Positions 1 through 7,660 of a DNA stretch of 10,332 bases are shown here, in pieces. The position numbers and the translations under genes are program-made. Source of the DNA: Enteractinococcus helveticum (lineage in GTDB: Bacteria; Actinomycetota; Actinomycetes; Actinomycetales; Micrococcaceae); assembly GCF_020742345.1 (NCBI RefSeq), contig NZ_DYXC01000021.1, forward strand, positions 1 through 10,332. The letters are read 5' to 3'. A model generated the notes under the pieces. It made no database searches and had not been told where the DNA came from. It saw only the letters and a list, made by a program, of their open reading frames with translations. Position 1 is the stretch's first letter; each line of letters opens with the position of its first letter.

Positions 1-640
1 GTCGGAAACCGTTATCGATCTCATTCACGGTTTTGGACACCTCTGAGGACAACCAATCAGGCCGAGCGATAAAAGTGCAGCGAGAACAATCGGAAAAGTA
101 TTCGCGTGCATATCCGTCTTCAATCAAGTTAGGGGTGAGTGATAATTTGCCCGCCAATTCGCAAAGCCATCAGCGGATTCCTGTCAGCTTGACCTCATGA
201 GCACCACCAGCGATGCTGCTCCAGAGCGGGACATTTGCCCCAATGACTCTGGGTGACCAGATTTCACAGAAAGGACTGACACGCCCACCCGATGAGGCGC
301 CGTCAACAACACCTCACTCTTTCTGTTTCAGGGGCGATCATTTTTGTTTGCAGAACGATATACACAATTCGCCTCACGTAAGCACGCAAGATTCTGCTAT
401 TTAGTCAAGCCAGGCGGGTTTTCTAGTCTTCTTTAACCTCACCCGGAACTGAAAATCGGGCATGTTCTTTCAACCTTGACTAGGAACATCGCCGGTGGCA
501 ACCTGGTGAGCAACTGTAACGCAGGACACAATCCACGGCAGCAAAATGGGCATTCTTCAATCTGAAATGATCCCGAAGGATACTCAAAGTACCAGCTACG
601 GCACCGTAGACCATAACGAGCATTCTCGTACTTAAAGGAC
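1..640. other. Long stretch without a supportable gene, upstream of soxB
   Basis: I see no convincing coding region here. Base composition is visibly poorer in GC than the neighbouring genes, and the short ATG frames (for example 213-404) have no ribosome site and no protein-like composition. On the minus strand a frame without a stop runs from about 169 to the left edge and reads like protein (it includes the peptide YAREYFSDCSRC), but it lacks an ATG and a ribosome site, so it could be a gene fragment or chance. The stretch must hold the promoter of the sox operon. A TTGACT at 476-481 resembles a -35 box, but I find no matching -10 at the usual distance. Confidence 0.5.
596..609. promoter_or_regulatory. 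Short perfect inverted repeat ahead of soxB, possible operator
   Basis: CTACGG-CA-CCGTAG is a perfect 6-bp inverted repeat with a 2-base spacer, 25 bases upstream of the AAAGGA ribosome site of soxB. The tiny spacer makes a protein-binding dyad (GntR- or TetR-like half sites) more plausible than an RNA hairpin. No regulator gene is adjacent in the window. A 6+6 repeat can occur by chance, so this is only a candidate. Confidence 0.25.
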
Positions 641-649
641 TTGATACGC

Positions 650-1927
650 GTGGTGAATAATAGACATCCCGGCAAGAAACGTTCGCGCTATTCCGCCTTC
701 CAGCTATTCTCCAAAGGGCTCACTCAAGAAGATTGGCCTGAAATCTGGTCGGAACCAGATATGAAAGACAGCTATGAAGTCGTCATTATCGGTGGTGGTC
801 TTCACGGGCTAGCAACCGCCTACTATCTGGCGAAGAATCATGGCATTACCGATATCGCGGTGATCGATAAGAACTACATTGGTGCTGGTGGCTCGGGTCG
901 AAACACCTCGATTCTGCGGTCGAACTATCTGACACCCGAAGGTGTGAAGTTCTATGATCGTTCGTTGAAACTTTATGAACAGCTTTCGTCAGAACTCAAC
1001 TTCAACCTGATGTTCTCCCAGATGGGCCACATGTCGCTGGCCCACGATGACGGCGGTATGCGCACGATGCAGTGGCGCGCGCAGGTTAACCAGGTCCAGG
1101 GTGTTGATTCCAAAGTCATTGGGCCAGATGAGATCAAAGAGCTCGTCCCCTACATTGACATTTCCACAGACACCCGGTATCCCATACTCGGTGCGCTCTA
1201 CCACCCACCCGGCGGTACCATTCGCCACGACGCGGTGGTCTGGGGTTATGCCCGTGCTGCACACGAGATGGGTGTGCACATTATCCAGCACACCGAAGTC
1301 ACCGGCATTGACGTCGAAAATGGTCGTGTTACCCGGGTTCGTACGGATAAAGGCAACATCGCCACCGGTACAGCGGTCAACTGTACTGCCGGTTGGGCGT
1401 CCTTGATTTCGGATATGGCCGGGGTACGGATGCCGGTGACCACTTCGCCGCTACAGGCAGCAGTGACCGAACCGGTCAAGCCATTCTTGGGCACCGTCGT
1501 CGTCTCGGGAACACTGCACGTTTACGTTAGCCAGACCGACCGCGGTGAGCTGGTCTTTGGCGCCAGTGTCGACCCATTTACCTCGTATTCAATGCGTGGC
1601 ACCTTGGAATTCGTAGAAGGCCTGGCCACCAATGTGCTCAGCTTGATGCCATCACTATCGAAGATGCGCCTGCTACGCCAGTGGGCTGGGCTGTGTGACA
1701 TGACCCCGGACTACTCGCCAATTATGGGCGAGACCGAAGTTGAGGGTTTCTATGTTGACGTCGGTTGGGGAACCTACGGTTTCAAAGCCGGCCCGGTTGC
1801 CGGTGAAACGATGGCCCAGACCATTGCCACCGGTAAACGTCCAGAAATTATCCAAGGCTTCGGTTTGGAACGTTTCTCATCCGGCCAGCTGGTCGGTGAG
1901 AAGGGTGCAGCCGCGGTTGGCCACTAG
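650..1927 (+). CDS. soxB: Sarcosine oxidase, beta subunit (heterotetrameric type)
   Basis: This is the catalytic flavoprotein subunit of heterotetrameric sarcosine oxidase, which oxidises sarcosine to glycine and H2O2 while the alpha subunit transfers the methylene group to tetrahydrofolate. The N-terminus has the RYSAFQLFSKGL segment seen in many SoxB proteins. It is followed by a dinucleotide-binding motif VVIIGGGLHGLATAYYLA (about residues 44-61), which holds FAD in the DAO fold. His193 in GGTIRHDAVVWGYARAA matches the family position of the histidine that carries covalent FMN at the alpha-beta interface. Near the end lie DMTPDYSPIMG (350-360) and GWGTYGFKAGP (372-382), the second flavin-contact region. 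I chose GTG 650 because AAAGGA at 634-639 lies 10 bases before it. The frame also opens with TTG 641, but that is one base from the ribosome site. GTG 653 is equally possible. The product of 425 residues is slightly longer than the usual 405 or so. It is the first gene of an operon, 26 bases before soxD. Confidence 0.95.
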   Translation: MVNNRHPGKKRSRYSAFQLFSKGLTQEDWPEIWSEPDMKDSYEVVIIGGGLHGLATAYYLAKNHGITDIAVIDKNYIGAGGSGRNTSILRSNYLTPEGVKFYDRSLKLYEQLSSELNFNLMFSQMGHMSLAHDDGGMRTMQWRAQVNQVQGVDSKVIGPDEIKELVPYIDISTDTRYPILGALYHPPGGTIRHDAVVWGYARAAHEMGVHIIQHTEVTGIDVENGRVTRVRTDKGNIATGTAVNCTAGWASLISDMAGVRMPVTTSPLQAAVTEPVKPFLGTVVVSGTLHVYVSQTDRGELVFGASVDPFTSYSMRGTLEFVEGLATNVLSLMPSLSKMRLLRQWAGLCDMTPDYSPIMGETEVEGFYVDVGWGTYGFKAGPVAGETMAQTIATGKRPEIIQGFGLERFSSGQLVGEKGAAAVGH

Positions 1928-1953
1928 CCCGAGTCACGACAAGGAGCAACGTT

Positions 1954-2208
1954 ATGATGCAAATCAACTGCCCGTGGTGCGGGCTACGCAATGCCACCGA
2001 ATTCAAACAGTACGGTGAAAGACCACCGCGGCCTGATGTTGCCAACGCAACCCGAGAGCAATGGGCCGACTACCTGTACTTCCGCGATAACGCGTGGGGT
2101 GTCGTCAAAGAGCAGTGGTTCCATTCGGCTGGTTGCCGCCAATTCTTCATGCTGCACCGTGACACGTTTGCGAATAAAGCCATCCGTTCTGAAGGAGACG
2201 TTCGATGA
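1954..2208 (+). CDS. soxD: Sarcosine oxidase, delta subunit (zinc-binding)
   Basis: This small subunit (84 residues) of heterotetrameric sarcosine oxidase carries a structural zinc ion and packs against the alpha subunit. The CPWC pair at residues 6-9 together with His57 and Cys61 in EQWFHSAGC are the four expected zinc ligands. RDNAWGVVKEQWFH is the characteristic core of the family, and the length is typical. The start is ATG 1954, with AAGGAG at 1941-1946 seven bases upstream; ATG 1957 is a close alternative. The stop overlaps the start of soxA by four bases (ATGA at 2205-2208), so the two are almost certainly translationally coupled. Confidence 0.95.
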   Translation: MMQINCPWCGLRNATEFKQYGERPPRPDVANATREQWADYLYFRDNAWGVVKEQWFHSAGCRQFFMLHRDTFANKAIRSEGDVR

Positions 2209-5200
2209 CCCCGTCTGATCACAATCAACCGCTGCGTCTAGGGACACAGCCCAATGAGGAAATTGATCGGTCCCAGCGCGTCACGTTTACCTGGAATGGC
2301 AAAACGTACACTGGGTACCAGGGTGACACGATCGTCTCGGCCCTGTATGCCGCCGGTGAGCGCATGTTCTCGCGTTCGATGAAGTACCATAGCCCACGAA
2401 GCGTGCTGACCGGAACCCTGCACGATCCGGGAACGATTATGCAGGTCGACGACGAACCAAACGTGCGCGGTGCACACCGTCAGATCGAAAACGGCATGAA
2501 CGTCACCTCTCAGAACACCTGGCCGTCGCTGAAATACGATATTCGCGCTGTGAACCAACTGGGTGCGCGATTCCTGGGACCTGGGTTTTACTACAAGACG
2601 TTCATGAAACCTGACTTCCTGCGGCCCGCTTATCAGCGAGTACTGCGTGGGTTCGTCCACGGTGGGAAAGTCTCACAACAACGGCCGGAAGAAACCTATG
2701 AGAAGCGTTATGCTCACACCGACGTCTTGGTGACCGGGGGTGGACCCGCGGGGATGGAAGCGGCACTGGCAGCTGCAGCCTCGGGCGCATCCGTCATGTT
2801 AGTTGAAGAAGATCATCAACTCGGTGGTCATCTGCGCTGGTCCGACGGCGAGCTAGCCCGCCAACTGCGCTCCCAGGTCATGGCCAACCCGAACATCACC
2901 GTCTACACCAACACCACGGTGGCAGCACGCTACGATGACAATTGGCTGGCCGTTGTGCAACGGTCCCCGAAACCAGGCATGGGCGAACGAATGATCAAGA
3001 CCCGCGCCCGCAGCCTCGTCGTTGCCGCCGGTCTCTTGGAGCGTCCTTATGTTTTTGAAGGCAACGATCTGCCCGGCGTCATGCTTTCCACGGCAGCACG
3101 TCGGCTGATCCACCTGTACTCGGTGCGCCCGGGGGGCCGTGCGGTCGTGCTGACTGCGAACCCCGAAGGTGATGCAACCGTTGAAGATCTGCGAAATGCT
3201 GGGGTTGAGGTCGTCGCCGTCGTTGATGCTCGCCAGGGTGACACGGTGGTTCGGGCAACCGGACGTGGTCGTGTCCAATCTGTTGAACTGTCGAATGGCC
3301 AAAAGATTGCCGCTGATCTGCTGGTGACCGCTGTGGGCTGGACTGCTCCGACCTCGCTGCTCAATATGTCGGGTGATAAGCCCTATTACGAACCGCAAGC
3401 GGCACGTTTCCTTCCCGGAGGCACCGAGGAAGGTGTGTATGCGGCCGGTGGGATTTCCGGTGATGGCACCGTGCAGCAGCTACGCGATCACGGTGCCGCC
3501 GTTGGCGCCCGTGCCGCAGTGCACGCTTTGGAACAGCGCAGCTTGAAGATCGCCTCGGCACCAACTGTGACAGGACACCCTGCAGCCCCCGTGGCACAGG
3601 ACCTGCCAGACGTCCCACCGTTGCCGGTACCGCAGCACCCTGAACTGTTCCGGTCAACCACCCACGGTTTTGTGGATTATTCCGAAGACATCACCTCTTC
3701 GGATCTGCAGGCTGCGGTGGCCGAAGGCTATGACTCGGTCGAGTTGGTCAAACGCTTTACCACCGTGACCATGGGACCGTTACAGGGCAAGATCGAGCTG
3801 GTGAATTTTATCGCCGTCGTCGCTGAAGCCACCGGGAAGACCATCGCCGAGTCCGGGACGACGACCTGGCGGCCAATGTATGCTCCAGTGACACTGGGTG
3901 CACTGGCCGGTCAGAAATACGATCCGGTTCGCTACTCGTCGATCCAGCCGTGGCACGAGGCGCACGGTGCCAAACCGATGGTGGCCGGTCAGTGGATTCG
4001 CCCGGAACACTATGGCGACCCGCAGGCTGAGGTGCGTCGGGTTCGTGACGGCGTCGGCATTATCGATGTCTCCCCGCTGGGCAAGATCGACCTGCGCGGA
4101 CCTGATGTGCCAAAACTGTTGAATCTGCTCTACACCAATAAATGGTCCAAGCTGGGTATCGGCAAGGTCCGCTACGGTGCCATGGTGTCTGAAGATGGTG
4201 TGGTCATGGACGACGGCGTGACTGCTCGACTGGATGAAGACCGCTACCTGATGACCACCACGACCGGTGGCGCCGGACGCGTCTGGGACTGGATTGAAGA
4301 ATGGTTGCAGACCTTCCACCCAGAATGGCAGGTCAACGCGACCCCGGTTTCCACCGCCTACACCAGTATCAACATTGCTGGCCCGCATTCGCGCACACTG
4401 TTGTCGCGGCTGACCGATGTGGATGTTGCCGCTGAGGCCTTCAAATATATGGAGGTGCGCACCGGAACGGTTGCTGGAGTTGAGCATTCGATTCTGTGGC
4501 GGATCGGGTTCACCGGGGAACTCTCCTACGAAATTCACGTGCCAGCCGCCTACGGTCTACATGTTTGGGAGACCCTGTTGGAAGTCGGAAAAGATCTTGG
4601 CGTGGGACCATTTGGTCTCGAAGCTCAGCGTATTTTGCGACTAGAAGCCGGGCACCTGATTGTCGGTCAGGATACTGACGGACTGACCAAGGCCTACAGT
4701 GCCGGCCTGGATTGGGCGGTGAAACTCGATAAAGAAGACTTTGTGGGCAAACCGGAACTGCTCTGGCAACAAGAAACCCAAAGTGGCACCAATTTGGTTG
4801 CGGTCCAACCGGTTGATACCCATGTGGTGCCAGAAGAAGCCAGTCAGGTGGTTTATGGTAATGGGACCATTGCCGGGCGCATCACCTCTTCGCGGTTCTC
4901 CCCGACCCTGAACCGGTCAATCTGTTTGGCCCAGGTCGACAAGTCGCTGGCCCAGCCCGGGACAATCATCACGATCCGTCAAGTTGACGGTACCACTATC
5001 CATGCCAAGATCATGGAGGGCCTAACCGCGGTCGATCCCGAAGGCACTCGCTTGGATAATAACAGCCGGCCAGAGGCACTCGTGGAGTTCAGCGAACCCA
5101 TCGGCCGCAGCCCGGTTCGGGTAGGGGATGCCACGACCTTACTTGCCGGTTGGGAAGTCTCGGCACAACCGGCTTCTGGTCCCCTGACCATCCAAGACGT

Positions 5201-5717
5201 CAGCGTGCTGACCAAGATTGAAGTTCGCAGCGCATTGACCGGGTCAACCGCAGATACACTGCAGGCCGGCTTTGGCCGAACCCATCGCAGCCAAGATGGC
5301 ACATTGGTGGTCGGTTCTGGGCCAGGTCAGTGGCATATTCTGGGTGAGCCCGGGGCACAACAGACCATGATCACCCAGCTACAGCACATGGCAGATAACG
5401 CCACTGAGCTAACCACGGTGGTGGATCTGACTCACGGTCGCGCACTGTTCCGGGTTACCGGGGCTGAAGCAGCAGCCGTGCTCAAGAAGTTGTGTTCGTT
5501 GGAGCTATCCGATGATATCGTGCCCGATGGGTCAGCCCTGCGCGGCAGTGTTGCCGGGGTGGTCACCGATATTATTCGCGACGACGTCGATGGCACCCGC
5601 AGCTATCTGGTCCACTGCGAGCGCTCCTCAGGTCAGTACCTGTGGGATACGCTGCTGGATGCAGGTGCAGAATATCGCCTAACCGAAGTTGGCTACACGA
5701 TGGCCTACTCGAACTAA
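2205..5717 (+). CDS. soxA: Sarcosine oxidase alpha subunit fused to gamma subunit (SoxA-SoxG)
   Basis: This protein of 1170 residues combines two subunits that are normally separate. Residues about 25-110 form the ferredoxin-like Fer2_4 domain; where iron-binding relatives have cysteines this one has SRSMKYHSPRSVLTGTLHDPG, so it should carry no iron-sulfur cluster, as usual for SoxA. DVLVTGGGPAGMEAALAAAA (173-192) opens the nucleotide-binding domain that holds NAD in the known enzyme, closed by the GVYAAGGISGDGTVQQLRDH segment. A SoxA_A3-type segment follows near 495-555. Residues about 555-950 form a GcvT/aminomethyltransferase-like domain that binds tetrahydrofolate, with FGLEAQRILRLEAG near 805-818. 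The usual SoxA end, DPEGTRLDN, is at 944-952. Beyond it about 215 residues match SoxG: LTIQDVSVLTKIEVR, GPGQWHILG, and VVDLTHGRALFRVTG at 1071-1085. The frame is open throughout. GAAGGAG at 2191-2197 is the ribosome site, and the start overlaps the soxD stop. A sequencing error joining soxA and soxG is possible but unlikely, because the linker reads smoothly. Confidence 0.95.
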   Translation: MTPSDHNQPLRLGTQPNEEIDRSQRVTFTWNGKTYTGYQGDTIVSALYAAGERMFSRSMKYHSPRSVLTGTLHDPGTIMQVDDEPNVRGAHRQIENGMNVTSQNTWPSLKYDIRAVNQLGARFLGPGFYYKTFMKPDFLRPAYQRVLRGFVHGGKVSQQRPEETYEKRYAHTDVLVTGGGPAGMEAALAAAASGASVMLVEEDHQLGGHLRWSDGELARQLRSQVMANPNITVYTNTTVAARYDDNWLAVVQRSPKPGMGERMIKTRARSLVVAAGLLERPYVFEGNDLPGVMLSTAARRLIHLYSVRPGGRAVVLTANPEGDATVEDLRNAGVEVVAVVDARQGDTVVRATGRGRVQSVELSNGQKIAADLLVTAVGWTAPTSLLNMSGDKPYYEPQAARFLPGGTEEGVYAAGGISGDGTVQQLRDHGAAVGARAAVHALEQRSLKIASAPTVTGHPAAPVAQDLPDVPPLPVPQHPELFRSTTHGFVDYSEDITSSDLQAAVAEGYDSVELVKRFTTVTMGPLQGKIELVNFIAVVAEATGKTIAESGTTTWRPMYAPVTLGALAGQKYDPVRYSSIQPWHEAHGAKPMVAGQWIRPEHYGDPQAEVRRVRDGVGIIDVSPLGKIDLRGPDVPKLLNLLYTNKWSKLGIGKVRYGAMVSEDGVVMDDGVTARLDEDRYLMTTTTGGAGRVWDWIEEWLQTFHPEWQVNATPVSTAYTSINIAGPHSRTLLSRLTDVDVAAEAFKYMEVRTGTVAGVEHSILWRIGFTGELSYEIHVPAAYGLHVWETLLEVGKDLGVGPFGLEAQRILRLEAGHLIVGQDTDGLTKAYSAGLDWAVKLDKEDFVGKPELLWQQETQSGTNLVAVQPVDTHVVPEEASQVVYGNGTIAGRITSSRFSPTLNRSICLAQVDKSLAQPGTIITIRQVDGTTIHAKIMEGLTAVDPEGTRLDNNSRPEALVEFSEPIGRSPVRVGDATTLLAGWEVSAQPASGPLTIQDVSVLTKIEVRSALTGSTADTLQAGFGRTHRSQDGTLVVGSGPGQWHILGEPGAQQTMITQLQHMADNATELTTVVDLTHGRALFRVTGAEAAAVLKKLCSLELSDDIVPDGSALRGSVAGVVTDIIRDDVDGTRSYLVHCERSSGQYLWDTLLDAGAEYRLTEVGYTMAYSN

Positions 5718-5723
5718 AACAAC

Positions 5724-5761
5724 ACTGTGGTGGCCGGTCCAGCTGGGTCGGCCACCACAGT
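5724..5761. terminator. Bidirectional hairpin terminator between soxA and the DUF3237 gene
   Basis: ACTGTGGTGGCC (5724-5735) pairs perfectly with GGCCACCACAGT (5750-5761). Pairing continues inward for five more pairs, two of them G-U, to leave an AGCT loop, a stem of up to 17 pairs. On the plus strand it is followed by TTTAA. On the minus strand it is followed by GTTGTTTTAG, a better U-rich tail. It lies in the 46-base gap between two convergent stop codons and probably ends both transcripts. Confidence 0.85.
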
Positions 5762-5763
5762 AT

Positions 5764-6261
5764 TTAACGCACAACCCACAGCTCAATGATCACCGCATCG
5801 GGTTTGCGCCGTCCAGACCCAATGACCACCGTGGATTCCAGCCACTGCCACGAGGACGTGTCACTGTCGGCTACCTCAAAGCGGGGTGCACAGCGGAAAT
5901 AGATTCTCTCGGCGGGCACTTCGTGGCCTTCGGCGAGCGCGGTGATGTCTTCGGCCGAGCCGGTCCGATAGGCATTGTTCATCACGAACAGGCGTGCGCC
6001 GTCGTCAAGTTCAATGATGTACCGAGCGTCCAGATCCGATTCGGTGGCGCTGCGGATCACCTGAAAATCTGCGCCAGCGTTGAGAATCGTGCCCGAAACG
6101 TTGGGACCGGTCAGGCTGCCACCGGTGATGGGAATAACCCTGCGTTGTCCAGCGTGCGTGCGTCCCACTTCGACCGGGGCGGAAACTTCGATGTTGAGAC
6201 GGCCAAAATATTCGAGTTCGGGCGGTTCTGGCTGACTGGCTGTATGTGAAGGTGTTGTCAT
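5764..6261 (-). CDS. DUF3237 family protein
   Basis: A protein of 165 residues that matches the DUF3237 family along its whole length. After a Pro/Ser-rich tail of about 15 residues come the family landmarks RRVIPITGGSLTGPNVSGTI (about 40-59), a GADFQVIR strand, LDARYIIELDDGARLFVMNN (about 77-96), YFRCAPRFEV and, near the end, VVIGSGRRKPDAVIIELWVV. The fold is expected to be a small cytoplasmic beta-barrel. There is no signal peptide or membrane segment, and no catalytic residue is established, so its function is unknown. It stands alone, convergent with the sox operon and divergent from the sensor kinase gene. The start at 6261 has no good ribosome site but a TACCCT box exactly six bases upstream, suggesting leaderless translation. 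Confidence 0.88.
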   Translation of the reverse strand: MTTPSHTASQPEPPELEYFGRLNIEVSAPVEVGRTHAGQRRVIPITGGSLTGPNVSGTILNAGADFQVIRSATESDLDARYIIELDDGARLFVMNNAYRTGSAEDITALAEGHEVPAERIYFRCAPRFEVADSDTSSWQWLESTVVIGSGRRKPDAVIIELWVVR

Positions 6262-6267
6262 AGTTCC

Positions 6268-6273
6268 AGGGTA
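6268..6273 (-). promoter_or_regulatory. Candidate -10 box of the DUF3237 gene (leaderless type)
   Basis: On the minus strand TACCCT (a TANNNT hexamer) ends six bases before the ATG at 6261, so transcription would begin at or next to the start codon. No Shine-Dalgarno sequence is visible and no clear -35 box is seen near 6291-6296. This spacing is typical of leaderless actinobacterial genes. Confidence 0.45.
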
Positions 6274-6370
6274 GCTAGAACCTTGCGACTATGGCTGAGC
6301 TCATAAACTTTCGGGTTTTCCATAATCGAAGTCTCCGGTTGCCACGGTGTTGGTTTGATCTGCGGAACCA

Positions 6371-6376
6371 TACTGT
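6371..6376 (+). promoter_or_regulatory. Candidate -10 box of the sensor kinase operon (leaderless type)
   Basis: TACTGT (TANNNT) is followed by six bases and then ATG 6383, so the transcript would start at the A of the start codon. The bases between (TAAAGC at 6377-6382) offer no ribosome site. TTGGTT at 6350-6355 could be a weak -35 with a short 15-base spacer. Confidence 0.5.
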
Positions 6377-6382
6377 TAAAGC

Positions 6383-7660
6383 ATGACTTCAACATCAACA
6401 CCTCCGGGGACCCACCCCATATCGCGCCCGCCACTTCGGCTGGGCCTGACCCTGTTACATTTAGCGGTACTTGGCACGCTCGGTTGGGCGGTCATTGGGC
6501 TGCTGCTCGGCGCGATCGGCCTCGGTCTTGGCATGCTGTTCTTACTCGGCCTGGGCGCCATCGTCCTGCTGGGTGTGTTCTACGTGCTCTTCGGCCTGGC
6601 CTGGCTTGAAATTGAGCGGGTCGCCAGCCTCTATGACATTCCCGCCCATCCGCTGAACTGGTACCCGCGCACCGAGGCGACGTTCGGCGGATACCTGCGC
6701 TCCCTGGGTGCCAACTTCGTACACGGTCGCATGTGGGCGGCCCTGGGAAACTTCGTTCTAGCATCGCTGATGGGTGCCGTTATGATCGGCGCTTTCCGGT
6801 ACATGATCGCCCTGATCATTGCCGCTTTTACGCCGCTCACCGATGCCGAGACGGTTACCACCGCATTTGGCATCCACGTCGAGTCCAGTTACGCTCCCCT
6901 GCTGGTGCTGCTAGCACTCGTGTGTGCCGGGGTAATCGTCGGGATGTTATTCCTGCACCGCACCATCGCCACCGCGATCATTGGGGCAACCGCTCGCGAA
7001 TCTGATCTGACCGAACGCGTTCGCACCACCGCCGTCCAACGCGAAGGTGCCATGCGTGCCGCAGAGGTGGAACGCACCCGTATTGAACGCGACCTGCACG
7101 ACGGCGTCCAACCGCGACTCGTCTCATTGGGCATGACCCTCGGCCTGGCCAAACAACACATTGATGACCAGCCTGAACAGGCCAAAGAGCTCATCGATGA
7201 GGCGCACACGTCAACCAAGGCGGCCATCACCGAGCTGCGCCAACTAACCCGCGGCATCTACGCCTCGGTGTTAGATGATCGTGGCCTGGATGCTGCACTG
7301 TCCGCGGTGGCTGGCCGCTCGCACATTCCCGTCAGCCTAGATGTCCGGCTGCCCTACCGCTGTGACCGGGCAACAGAAGCCGCCGTCTATTTTGCCATCG
7401 CCGAAGGTCTGACCAACGCTGCCAAACACTCCCGGGCCTCCGAAGCTCGGGTCACCGTGCGCATGCGCGACGACGAGACAGGCCGCCCGTATATCTGGGC
7501 CCGGGTGGAAGATAACGGCACCGGCGGCGCCCGCGTGGTTCCCGGTGGCGGTCTGGATGGCATCACCAACCGGGTCGTGGCGGCCGGCGGTACGATTCAG
7601 GTAGATAGCCCCGCCGGCGGGCCAACAGCATTGGAAGTGAGCGTGCCATGCGCATCCTAA
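6383..7660 (+). CDS. Two-component sensor histidine kinase (HisKA_3/DesK-NarX type)
   Basis: A membrane sensor kinase of 425 residues. The first 195 residues hold about four hydrophobic segments (near 22-50, 52-72, 122-150 and 170-192) and resemble the actinobacterial putative-sensor domain (PF13796), with a loop around LEIERVASLYDIP. A short linker leads to the HisKA_3 dimerisation domain, where RIERDLHDGVQPRLVSLG contains the phosphate-accepting His239. The ATPase domain shows an N box EGLTNAAKHS (341-350), a G1 box VEDNGTGG (375-382) and a G2-like GGGLDGITNRV (388-398). All catalytic motifs are present, so it should be active. It overlaps the response regulator by 13 bases. There is no extracellular sensing domain of any size, so the signal is probably detected in or near the membrane, as in LiaS- and DesK-type kinases. 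The start appears leaderless. Confidence 0.95.
   Translation: MTSTSTPPGTHPISRPPLRLGLTLLHLAVLGTLGWAVIGLLLGAIGLGLGMLFLLGLGAIVLLGVFYVLFGLAWLEIERVASLYDIPAHPLNWYPRTEATFGGYLRSLGANFVHGRMWAALGNFVLASLMGAVMIGAFRYMIALIIAAFTPLTDAETVTTAFGIHVESSYAPLLVLLALVCAGVIVGMLFLHRTIATAIIGATARESDLTERVRTTAVQREGAMRAAEVERTRIERDLHDGVQPRLVSLGMTLGLAKQHIDDQPEQAKELIDEAHTSTKAAITELRQLTRGIYASVLDDRGLDAALSAVAGRSHIPVSLDVRLPYRCDRATEAAVYFAIAEGLTNAAKHSRASEARVTVRMRDDETGRPYIWARVEDNGTGGARVVPGGGLDGITNRVVAAGGTIQVDSPAGGPTALEVSVPCAS

Noticed and set aside
1..169. Minus-strand open frame running off the left edge, protein-like text including YAREYFSDCSRC
   Set aside because: It has no ATG/GTG start with a ribosome site, is only about 56 codons, and its third-position GC is not raised like the real genes; could be a gene fragment but cannot be supported.
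213..404. 63-codon plus-strand ATG frame
   Set aside because: No ribosome site, low-complexity Pro/Thr/His composition, no recognisable domain.
439..675. 78-codon minus-strand frame overlapping the soxB start
   Set aside because: Overlaps the soxB leader and start, Cys/Arg-rich random composition, no ribosome site.
2278..2535. Ferredoxin-like domain at the SoxA N-terminus as a real iron-sulfur site
   Set aside because: The cysteines needed for a 2Fe-2S cluster are absent; this is normal for SoxA and not a defect of this gene.
3780..4538. 252-codon minus-strand frame inside soxA
   Set aside because: Antisense shadow of the GcvT domain region of soxA; His/Gly/Arg-rich composition without any family features.
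5689..6249. 186-codon plus-strand frame opposite the DUF3237 gene
   Set aside because: The complementary frame matches DUF3237 along its full length, so this one is a shadow; it also starts inside soxA and crosses the terminator.
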